A stretch of DNA of 64,000 bases from JAUWKC01 sp035527845 (lineage in GTDB: Bacteria > Planctomycetota > Phycisphaerae > Sedimentisphaerales > Anaerobacaceae). The number at the start of each line of letters is the position of its first letter. Position 1 is the first letter of the stretch. Below are positions 44,169 to 51,327 of this stretch, piece by piece. The notes under the pieces were generated by a model that was not told where the DNA came from, made no database searches, and saw only the letters and a program-made list of their open reading frames with translations. The position numbers and the translations under genes are program-made. The stretch spans positions 5,199-69,198 of the forward strand of contig DATKZT010000007.1 in the NCBI GenBank assembly GCA_035527845.1. The letters run 5' to 3'.

Positions 44169-45122
44169 ATGAACGATGCGAAGCGTCCAAAACTCGATAC
44201 TTCCGCCACTTTGGCCAGCATAGGCGCGCTGGTTTGCTGGTCCTCGGGCCCGATTTTCATAAAGCTGCTGACCGGCTGGCTTGACTTCTGGACGCAAAAC
44301 ACACTGCGATACCTCGTGGCGTCTCTTTTCTGGCTGCCGTTTCTCCTTGTTTCTGTCAGGAACGGGCGGATTAGCCGAGGACTCTGGCTGCGAGCCCTGT
44401 TGCCCGCGGCGGCCAACATCGTCATGCAATGCTTTTGGGGGGCCGCCTTTTACTACCTCAAGCCGGCCTTTATGATTCTCCTGACTCAATCCTCCATCAT
44501 CTGGATAGCGGGGTTTTCCGTTGCCTTTTTCCCCCAGGAAAGACCGCTGGCCAGGAGCAAACGCTTCTGGCTGGGGGCCGCACTGTCGATAACCGGCGTC
44601 GCCGGCGTGTTGTTGTTCAAAGAGAATTTCACCGCGACCAGGACGGCCACGGGAATAGTCATTGCTCTTTCGGCAGCCCTTCTGTGGGGCGTATATACAA
44701 TTTGCGCAAAGGCGGCTTTCAAGAACATCGATTCCCGAACCGGTTTCTCCGTGGTCAGCCTCTATACCTTTGCCGGACTGTCCGTGCTTGCGATGGCCTT
44801 TGGCAGACCCGGCGATTGTACAAGAATGGCTGTGCAGGCGTGGGGATATGTCGTGGTTTCCGGCATCCTGAGCATTGCGCTCAGTCACGTTCTGTACTAT
44901 TTTGCGATAAAGCGGATTGGTGCAACCATTCCCTCGCTCGTGCTCCTGCTACAGCCGGTTATTGTACTGGCGATTTCCAGCGTCGTTTTCGATGAGTCTC
45001 TGAACGCCTTTCAGTGGGTTTTTGGCGCTGTCCTGCTTGTCGGCTCCGCCTCGGCCATCCTCGCCCAGCAGCACCTGAATTCAGCCGACAGCAGCGAAAA
45101 CGCCCTTGGAAGGGCCACGTGA
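44169..45122 (+). CDS. EamA/DMT-family transporter
   Basis: A 317-residue inner-membrane protein with ten hydrophobic helices in two related halves, as in the drug/metabolite transporter superfamily. The first half begins ASIGALVCWSSGPIFIKLL; the second contains GIVIALSAALLWGVYTICAKAAF and ends with FGAVLLVGSASAILAQQ. The second EamA half keeps the SVVFDESLNAFQWVFGA segment typical of the family. Substrate unknown. Probably co-transcribed with the MBL hydrolase. Confidence 0.9.
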   Translation: MNDAKRPKLDTSATLASIGALVCWSSGPIFIKLLTGWLDFWTQNTLRYLVASLFWLPFLLVSVRNGRISRGLWLRALLPAAANIVMQCFWGAAFYYLKPAFMILLTQSSIIWIAGFSVAFFPQERPLARSKRFWLGAALSITGVAGVLLFKENFTATRTATGIVIALSAALLWGVYTICAKAAFKNIDSRTGFSVVSLYTFAGLSVLAMAFGRPGDCTRMAVQAWGYVVVSGILSIALSHVLYYFAIKRIGATIPSLVLLLQPVIVLAISSVVFDESLNAFQWVFGAVLLVGSASAILAQQHLNSADSSENALGRAT

Positions 45123-45299
45123 AACCACGCCTAAAGAGGGGTTCGCATCACAGCGGTATTCTCAGTATCGACCCGTCATGGAGGCTATTGCGGTACGTCG
45201 GCCAATTCGTTAGACTTCGCTGCAGTTGCTGTTGTGTTTGTGCGCTTATGCGAAGATGCAGCATTGTCGGCTGCATGATTTTTAGTCCGGGAGGTGAGA

Positions 45300-46817
45300 A
45301 TGACAAAGATATTCTCGGGTTGTTTGTGGACTGCTCTTGCTATGCTCACAGCTACAACTGCTTTGGCCCAGGTGCAAGGGACAGAACATAAACCTATATG
45401 GCTGGTGGCGACCAGGCCGATGTTTGTTCAGGCGCTCAAGCCGCTTGCCGACATGCGACGCAAAGACGGCTTTGAGACGGTAATTTCAACAGAACCTGTC
45501 TCCGAGGCACTTGACGGGCTGAATCGGCGGTGCGCGTTCCTGCTACTTGTCGGGGATTACCAGGCGGGCGCCTCCGGGCAGCCGTGGTATGTCCCCGCTC
45601 AACAGCGACAACTTTACAAATGGCGAGCCGCCCAGCAAGAGGAATTCACATCAGATGGTCTTTGGGCAGACATGGACAACGACCTCATTCCGGATATCGC
45701 GGTCGGGCGGATTCCCGTTCGTACGGCCGAGCAGTTGAAACTGGTCATCGAGAAGATAATGGCCTTCGAGCACAGGCCGCCGACGCCGGATGATCTCGGG
45801 CTTACCATTTGGGCCGGCTCGCCCGCCTATAACCAGGTAATCGACGGGATGGCAACATGGCTGCTGCTCAATACCGTCCTGCGAGAGGCGCCCGGGTGGG
45901 CCCCGCTCTGGGCAATCTCGGCTGACCCAATGCACCCACTTTGCGGCTGGCCGCCCGAACAAAACAGCGTCTTTGCGCAGCAGCTAAAACGCGGTGGAAT
46001 GATGGCGATACTTATGGGCCACGGCACGCGCGACAGTTTTTTCTCCATGAGGTTCAGGGACGAAACCATCAGCTACGGCCTGCGCGATGCCGAACAGGGC
46101 CTCACCGGGGCGGCCCCCGGCCCACCCACCGTGATCATTGCCTGCAGCTGCGGCGACTTCGCAGGGGCTGACAACTGCCTTGCCGAATCATTGTTGCTGA
46201 CGCCGGCGGGACCGGCGGCGGTTATTGGAGCAACCACCGAGTCACACCCGCTGACGAATTACTTTTCCGGTCTGTGTCTGGTGCGACAATGCTGCCGGAC
46301 AGACAAGCGTCTCGGTAGTATGTGGCTCGCTGCCCAGCGAAAGGCCATGGAGACAAGAGACCTTATTATGGAGCGCCTGCTCGTCAACATTGAGGGCAAA
46401 CTCGAAGAGAAGATGGATATGACCAAACTTCGACGAGACCAGATTCTAATGTACGCCTTGCTGGGAGACCCGGCCACCCGGCTGCCGATTCCCGATAAGC
46501 TCCAGGGACGGATTGAACGGGTCGAAGGCGGCTGGCACTGGCAGGCCGATAAGCCCGAAGATGCAAACCGGCTGTGCGTCAGTTTTCGTCCCTCCGGATT
46601 AAACTTCCCGACCGTTGAGCTTCCGCTGGCCCAAGACGGCGCCCACAAGCGTTTCGAGCAGGCCAACGCCGTGCTTGGATTTGACTCCATCGGCGAGTTT
46701 GCCGGCGAGGAACCATGGAAGGGAAGAGTAAACGCCGAAGGTACACTGCGTTTGGTCGCTGCGGGACAGAAGCGAATCTACGCCGTCGCCTTTGAGCTCA
46801 AGTCCGGCGAGAGATAG
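45300..46817 (+). CDS. Secreted gingipain-like cysteine peptidase (C25 fold)
   Basis: A 505-residue protein from ATG 45300 with a strong GGAGGTGA ribosome site. Signal peptide to about residue 23 (ending TALAQ). Then PIWLVATRPMFVQALKPLAD, an acidic DMDNDLIPDIAVGRIPV segment (about 122-138) like the conserved DxxGDxxPDxxVGRxP motif of C25 peptidases, His241 in LMGHGTRD, and Cys282/Cys284 in IIACSCGDF. These give the His-Cys dyad. A small beta domain closes the protein. No type IX secretion tail is seen. It could also be an inactive relative. It starts 177 nt after the EamA gene, probably as its own unit. Confidence 0.75.
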   Translation: MTKIFSGCLWTALAMLTATTALAQVQGTEHKPIWLVATRPMFVQALKPLADMRRKDGFETVISTEPVSEALDGLNRRCAFLLLVGDYQAGASGQPWYVPAQQRQLYKWRAAQQEEFTSDGLWADMDNDLIPDIAVGRIPVRTAEQLKLVIEKIMAFEHRPPTPDDLGLTIWAGSPAYNQVIDGMATWLLLNTVLREAPGWAPLWAISADPMHPLCGWPPEQNSVFAQQLKRGGMMAILMGHGTRDSFFSMRFRDETISYGLRDAEQGLTGAAPGPPTVIIACSCGDFAGADNCLAESLLLTPAGPAAVIGATTESHPLTNYFSGLCLVRQCCRTDKRLGSMWLAAQRKAMETRDLIMERLLVNIEGKLEEKMDMTKLRRDQILMYALLGDPATRLPIPDKLQGRIERVEGGWHWQADKPEDANRLCVSFRPSGLNFPTVELPLAQDGAHKRFEQANAVLGFDSIGEFAGEEPWKGRVNAEGTLRLVAAGQKRIYAVAFELKSGER

Positions 46818-46840
46818 CCGGCCGTCAGGAAACTGAAAAT

Positions 46841-46892
46841 CGGCCGCAAGACGCAATATACCCGTGCAATCCCGGGCACAGATTGCGTCGCC
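46841..46892. terminator. Hairpin between convergent genes, possible bidirectional terminator
   Basis: Inverted repeat GACGCAAT (46850-46857) / ATTGCGTC (46882-46889) enclosing CCCG/CGGG, placed between the stops of the peptidase gene (46817) and the ymdB-like gene (46899). T-runs are weak, so function as a terminator is only likely from position. Confidence 0.4.
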
Positions 46893-46898
46893 GCCCTG

Positions 46899-47747
46899 TC
46901 AGAAAGCGTTGAAGTATTCGGGCCTGCCATCGTCGCTGTCGTAATTCTTCGCGTCTTCGCTCTCGGCATCGATTTTGATACGCTCAATTCGCTCGGCTTT
47001 TTTTGTGTTGCTGTCAACGGTGACCAGAATCGCATTCATCTTCACATCGCCGGTCGCCACTTCGAACGGGAAGGGCATCTGAGTCCTAAACGACTTCAAG
47101 ACGCTTTCTGCTCCCCGCCCGAGCACCGAATCATGGGCCCCGGTCATACCGATGTCGGTGATATACGCCGTACCCTTGGGCAGGATTCTCTCGTCAGCAG
47201 TTGCAACGTGCGTGTGTGTGCCGAAGCAGCAGCTGACCCTGCCGTCGAGGTGATAACCCATGGCGACCTTCTCGCTTGTCGCTTCGGCGTGGAAGTCAAC
47301 CAGAACCACGTCGGCCTTTTGCTGGAGCTGGGGCAGGATTCTGTCGGCGGCGGCATAGGGGCAGTCGGCGGGTTTCATAAACATCCGCCCTATGAGGGCG
47401 ACCACCGCCACAACAGGCCCCTTGTTGGTTTTGTACATGGCAAAGTCCTTGCCTGCCGCATGCTCGGACAAATTGGCCGGCCGGGTGATATTGTCCGCCG
47501 TCTCCAGTGTTCCAATTATATCTCTCTTGCGGTAGGCGTGGTCGCCCAGGGTAATCAGATTGACGCCGTAACGAAGCAGCTTGTCGTAGATTTGCGGCGT
47601 CAGGCCGGAACCGCCGGCGGCATTTTCAGCGTTGGCTATCACACAACTGATATCCAGGTTAGTGACCACGGACTTGAGCCTCTCGGCCACAATGCGTCTG
47701 CCCGGGCGGCCCACAATGTCGCCAATACAAAGAATGTTCAATTTCAT
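46899..47747 (-). CDS. ymdB: YmdB-like metallophosphoesterase (TIGR00282 family)
   Basis: A 282-residue protein. It starts LNILCIGDIVGRPGRR, then ANAENAAGGSGLTP (about residues 39-52), LGDHAYRKRDI, VDFHAEATSEK and GTHTHVATADERILP. These are the metal-binding motifs of the YmdB group, which hydrolyse 2',3'-cyclic nucleotides in characterised members. The C-terminus is extended by ~20 acidic residues (ESEDAKNYDSDDGRPEYF). It lies just downstream of the RNase Y gene on the same strand (57-nt gap), the order common in other bacteria. Confidence 0.93.
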   Translation of the reverse strand: MKLNILCIGDIVGRPGRRIVAERLKSVVTNLDISCVIANAENAAGGSGLTPQIYDKLLRYGVNLITLGDHAYRKRDIIGTLETADNITRPANLSEHAAGKDFAMYKTNKGPVVAVVALIGRMFMKPADCPYAAADRILPQLQQKADVVLVDFHAEATSEKVAMGYHLDGRVSCCFGTHTHVATADERILPKGTAYITDIGMTGAHDSVLGRGAESVLKSFRTQMPFPFEVATGDVKMNAILVTVDSNTKKAERIERIKIDAESEDAKNYDSDDGRPEYFNAF

Positions 47748-47804
47748 AGTCCAATCCTGATATCCGAACTGCCGTACCGCCGGGCTTGCTCGCCACGGCC
47801 TGCC

Positions 47805-49385
47805 CTATCTGGCGTATTCGATACAGCGCACCTCACGAAGAAGCGTTACCTGGATCTCGCCGGGATAAGTCATCTCCGCTTCTATCTTCTTGGCAATGTC
47901 ACGTGCAATCTTCATCGCCGACTCGTCGTCAACCTTTTCCGCGTCCACAATCACACGGATTTCCCGACCCGCCTGGATCGCGTATGCGTTTCCAACACCG
48001 GTGAAACCGCTGGCTATCTCTTCGAGCTTTTCCAGCCGTTTGATGTAGCGTTCCAGCGTTTCACGCCTGGCCCCCGGACGCGAGGCGCTAATCGCGTCCG
48101 CCGCGGCAACCAGCGGAGTGTACGGATTGTCCGGAGAGACATCCCCGTGGTGTCCGGCGACCGCGTTCAGGATAACGGGGGACTCGTTGAAACGCTTGAG
48201 ATAGTTGGCGCCGATGGCGGGATGGCTGCCCTCGACCTCATGGTCGATGGCTTTGCCGATGTCGTGCAGCAGGCCGGCGCGCCGGGCGATGGAGCCGTCG
48301 AGCCCGAGCTCGTCTGCCATCACCTGAGTAAGAAAAGCCACCTCAACGCTGTGGCGCAGGACGTTTTGCCCGTAACTGGTCCTGAAATTCAAAGCGCCGA
48401 TGAGACTGAGGACCTTGTTGCTCAGGCCTCTGACATTGGTCTCGACGGCGGCATCCTTGCCGAGCTGCAGCACCTTCTGGTTAACTTCCTTCTTGGTCTG
48501 CTCGACGAGCTCCTCGATTCTGGAGGGATGAATTCTGCCGTCCTGGATGAGCTTTTCCATGGACAGGCGGGCGACCTCGCGTCGGACGGGGTTGAATCCG
48601 CTCACAACGATCATCCCCGGAGTGTCATCGACGATGACATCGACGCCGGTGGCCTTCTCGAAGGCGCGAATATTTCGGCCTTCTCTGCCGATGACCCGGC
48701 CCTTCATGTCGTCGTTCGGAATCTCGACCGTCGAGACGGACACCTCACAGGTCTGCTCGGTTGCGTAGCGCTGAATGGCGGTGCTGATTATCTCGCGGCT
48801 CTTGCCGTCGGCGGCCTCCACAGCCTCATCCGTTTTGCGCTGAATCAGTGCCGACATTTCGTGCTCACACTCGTCTTCGAGGCGTTTGAGCAGCAATTCC
48901 TTGGCCTCTTCGATGTTCATTGCCGCTATTTTCAGCAGCTGGTTCTTTTGCTGGGCCATAAGGATGGCAAGCTGCTTTTCCTTGGCGTTGATGTTGTGCA
49001 GGCGAGCATCGAGGTCCTGCTGCTGCTGCTTCAGCGTCTTTTCCCTTTGGGCGAGCAGTTCGGCCTGCCGGTCCAGCGTGTCTTCGCGCTTGGTTAATCT
49101 CAACTCGGTTTCACGAAACTCGGCGCGGGTCTGGTTGGCTTCGCTGGTGAACTGCTCCTTTTTCTTGATAACTTCGGCCGCTGCGTCAATCTGAGCGGAT
49201 CTTATGATGTTCTCAGCCTCTTTCTTGGCCCCATCTATCTGGCGCTCAAGGTCCTGCTTGAACGTCTTGCCCTTCGCCCTGGAAATAATCTGACAGACAA
49301 CGACGGTCAGGCAGATTCCCAGGACAAAGCCGATAATGGTGGCCCAGTACCCCGTAGTAGGGACTTGCATTAGTATGGTTCCCAT
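47805..49385 (-). CDS. rny: Ribonuclease Y
   Basis: A 526-residue protein of the usual RNase Y length. One N-terminal membrane helix (about 13-31), a long coiled coil (about 35-205), a KH domain with GRVIGREGRNIRAFEKATGVD (about 230-250), an HD domain with LRHSVEVAF, GLLHDIGKAIDHE and AGHHGD (about 345-420), and a C-terminal domain with AYAIQAGREIRVIV. It is a membrane-bound endoribonuclease that initiates mRNA decay. It forms a probable two-gene unit with the ymdB-like gene. ATG 49385 gives the membrane anchor; a second ATG five codons later is possible. Confidence 0.95.
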   Translation of the reverse strand: MGTILMQVPTTGYWATIIGFVLGICLTVVVCQIISRAKGKTFKQDLERQIDGAKKEAENIIRSAQIDAAAEVIKKKEQFTSEANQTRAEFRETELRLTKREDTLDRQAELLAQREKTLKQQQQDLDARLHNINAKEKQLAILMAQQKNQLLKIAAMNIEEAKELLLKRLEDECEHEMSALIQRKTDEAVEAADGKSREIISTAIQRYATEQTCEVSVSTVEIPNDDMKGRVIGREGRNIRAFEKATGVDVIVDDTPGMIVVSGFNPVRREVARLSMEKLIQDGRIHPSRIEELVEQTKKEVNQKVLQLGKDAAVETNVRGLSNKVLSLIGALNFRTSYGQNVLRHSVEVAFLTQVMADELGLDGSIARRAGLLHDIGKAIDHEVEGSHPAIGANYLKRFNESPVILNAVAGHHGDVSPDNPYTPLVAAADAISASRPGARRETLERYIKRLEKLEEIASGFTGVGNAYAIQAGREIRVIVDAEKVDDESAMKIARDIAKKIEAEMTYPGEIQVTLLREVRCIEYAR

Positions 49386-50222
49386 AGTTCCTGCCTTTCA
49401 CTTGCGGTTAAATCATTTTGCAAACAACCGCTCAATGAAGAAGGATTGCGGGGTCCTCGGCAGGAAGATTCCAGAGGTGTGCCTGTAGATACCAAATCCC
49501 TGTTGCCGGAGCTTTAAATCAGTTCCTCAGAAGCAAAATGACGCGAAATTGCACAAATCTTGCGATTAACGGCTTCTCTACCAACATATCGTCAACTGAT
49601 TTTAGGCCCAAGACAAGCCACTCCTACGCTAAGCAACTGCTTTGGTTTCGTTCTAAATCAACATCTTAGCGTCCGTCGGTCGCGTGTTTCAATCTCTTGC
49701 TGCAAGCTCACGTGACGCTAAAAATGTCTCTGCAACCTAACTACCGTTCGATAACGGGCCCGAAAGCCCAAGTATCCCTTCGCAAGTTGTTGAGAATCCG
49801 TCAGTTGTATCCTTGGGACAGCCCACAATCCAGTCTCATTATCGGTATACTTGCCTATATGATAGAGCAATTCTCGCTGCGCGTCAAGGCAAAAACGCCC
49901 CCTGAAAATCCCTACGGGCAAAAATTTTCTTGGGGTGTAGTATTTTGAGGCGGCCAAGCCAGCCGTCACGGAGAAAGTGCCGCTCTTTCGGCCGCAAGCG
50001 GGCAACACCTCTTGGCGCAACCAGCGGTGATGGCAGCCACGCTACCGTCCTGTGAGGCCGGCCCGAAGCAAAAACATAAGAGGGAATGTCCGGGAATTAA
50101 CAGGAAGCGGTCAAGAATGCTCAACGGACGCCCCAAAAACGGGCAAGGGGCGTGATCTCTGGGCCGGGCTGCGAAGGCTCAGGGGACTTCCAGCCTCCAA
50201 AGACGGTTCTTTTCGGACCTTT
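49386..50222. other. Long intergenic region, nothing recognised
   Basis: About 840 bases upstream of rny with stops in all frames at short intervals and no convincing protein, tRNA or repeat. An inverted repeat CGTTCGATAACG and GGGCCCGAAAGCCC lies at about 49745-49770. The region should contain the rny promoter, but no clear -35/-10 pair stood out. Confidence 0.4.
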
Positions 50223-50223
50223 C

Positions 50224-50251
50224 TTGACTTATGTCGTTATGGTTTTATAAT
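50224..50251 (+). promoter_or_regulatory. Sigma-70 promoter TTGACT-N16-TATAAT
   Basis: The -35 TTGACT is at 50224-50229 and the -10 TATAAT at 50246-50251. Predicted start is about 50258, giving a ~165-nt GC-rich leader before the ATG of the decayed beta-helix gene at 50423. Confidence 0.8.
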
Positions 50252-50422
50252 AGGGGGGGTCGGCTGAGAGCAGACAAAAAACTGGAGAGGCAGGTGAGAA
50301 ACAAGCTTCTGAAAGCAGATGGGGGCTGCCAAAAAACGCGGCGACTGTGCGCCCGCACGGGGGCCGTCGGTCATCCGGCTGCATTTCCAGGAATAAGTTA
50401 TCGTTCGAAGGGAGATTGAAAA

Positions 50423-50850
50423 ATGGAAGAGGCGAAAAGAAGAATCTTTGTGGCGGGTATGTTGAGTCTTTTGATTCCGTGCGGGTGGGCGCGATCGGCC
50501 CAGTTGCATCCGCCGAGTGTATATGGGGACGATTGAGGCAGCAATTGATGATGCGGACGACGGGGATGATGTCGTCGTTGACCAGGGAGCTTATACCGGC
50601 GGGGGGGGACAAGAACGTCGACCTTGGTGGTCGGGCGATGACTGTTCGGCCGGCGTACGGGCCGGCCACCACGCGGGAGGTATCATGCTTGGCAGCAGCG
50701 AAGCACTGGCGGATGCCTGCCTTTTGATTGGGAACCATTGTGATAATTCTTCTGCTGACGGAGGAGGTATGTTGCTTGCAGGCGACCCGGCGGGAAAACC
50801 AGTATCTAAGAAAACTGTTAGAGGAGAGAGACAACTAAGAATAGATACAG
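50423..50850 (+). pseudogene. Decayed secreted beta-helix (DUF1565-like) gene
   Basis: ATG 50423 with an AAGGGAG ribosome site encodes a clear signal peptide (MEEAKRRIFVAGMLSLLIPC) and stops early at TGA about 50534. The expected continuation is in the next frame (GTIEAAIDDADDGDDVVV, QGAYTGGG), and then in the third frame (DKNVDLGGRAMTVRP). These three pieces align in order with the intact paralogue at 51328 (ATIQRAIDVASNGDSVIV, PGTYTGKG, DIDFLGKAITVRN). So two frameshifts broke the gene and most rungs were lost. The promoter and terminator remain. Confidence 0.75.
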
Positions 50851-50874
50851 TATTAGCTGTATTTTCAGGCCCGG

Positions 50875-50912
50875 AATGGGGTGCTTCCGTAAGGAGACGC
50901 CCCATTGTTTTT
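50875..50912 (+). terminator. Intrinsic terminator after the decayed beta-helix gene
   Basis: Stem AATGGGG (50875-50881) / CCCCATT (50900-50906) with an inner CTTCC-GTAA-GGAG hairpin, followed by GTTTTTG. Confidence 0.8.
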
Positions 50913-51071
50913 GCGCCCGCCGGCCGGAAGAAAAGGCAAAGAATTTGTGGAACACCTTGGGGGGTTTCGCGCATCTTGATAGCGGTTGAAGTACCTTTGC
51001 GGAAAATGCAGGTTGCGGGCCGCAAAACCCATTTTTCGCAAGTATTTATCCGGTATGAGGGCCGTCGGATG

Positions 51072-51080
51072 TGGTATAAT
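51072..51080 (+). promoter_or_regulatory. Extended -10 promoter for the HAF/beta-helix gene
   Basis: TGGTATAAT (TGn plus TATAAT) at 51072-51080; the -35 region is poor, as is common for extended -10 promoters. Start would be about 51087, leaving a ~240-nt leader. The leader carries an 8-codon open frame (MKQKKHAG, ATG 51125) behind a good AAAGGAG site, possibly a leader peptide. Confidence 0.6.
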
Positions 51081-51327
51081 AACATTAACATAAGCCTAAT
51101 GGCATACGCGGAAAGGAGTCGCCGATGAAGCAAAAGAAGCATGCGGGGTAAAATGGGAGTAAAAATCAAACAAGGAAATGTAGAAAAGAGGGGACCCAGC
51201 AGTTGATCCGGTATTGCGTACGAGAGCAGCTATGCCCAGCGCAGAGGGAATCTGCGTGAATCGGGCTTGGGTGCCGAGCGTCGACCGGCATAATATATCT
51301 ATCATACATTCTGGAAAGGGCGGAAAA

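Noticed and set aside
47133..49097. 654-residue plus-strand frame opposite ymdB and rny
   Set aside because: Spans two real minus-strand genes; composition is typical of an antisense artefact.
49697..50020. Small frames in the rny upstream region
   Set aside because: No ribosome site, no recognisable motif, and frames on both strands overlap.
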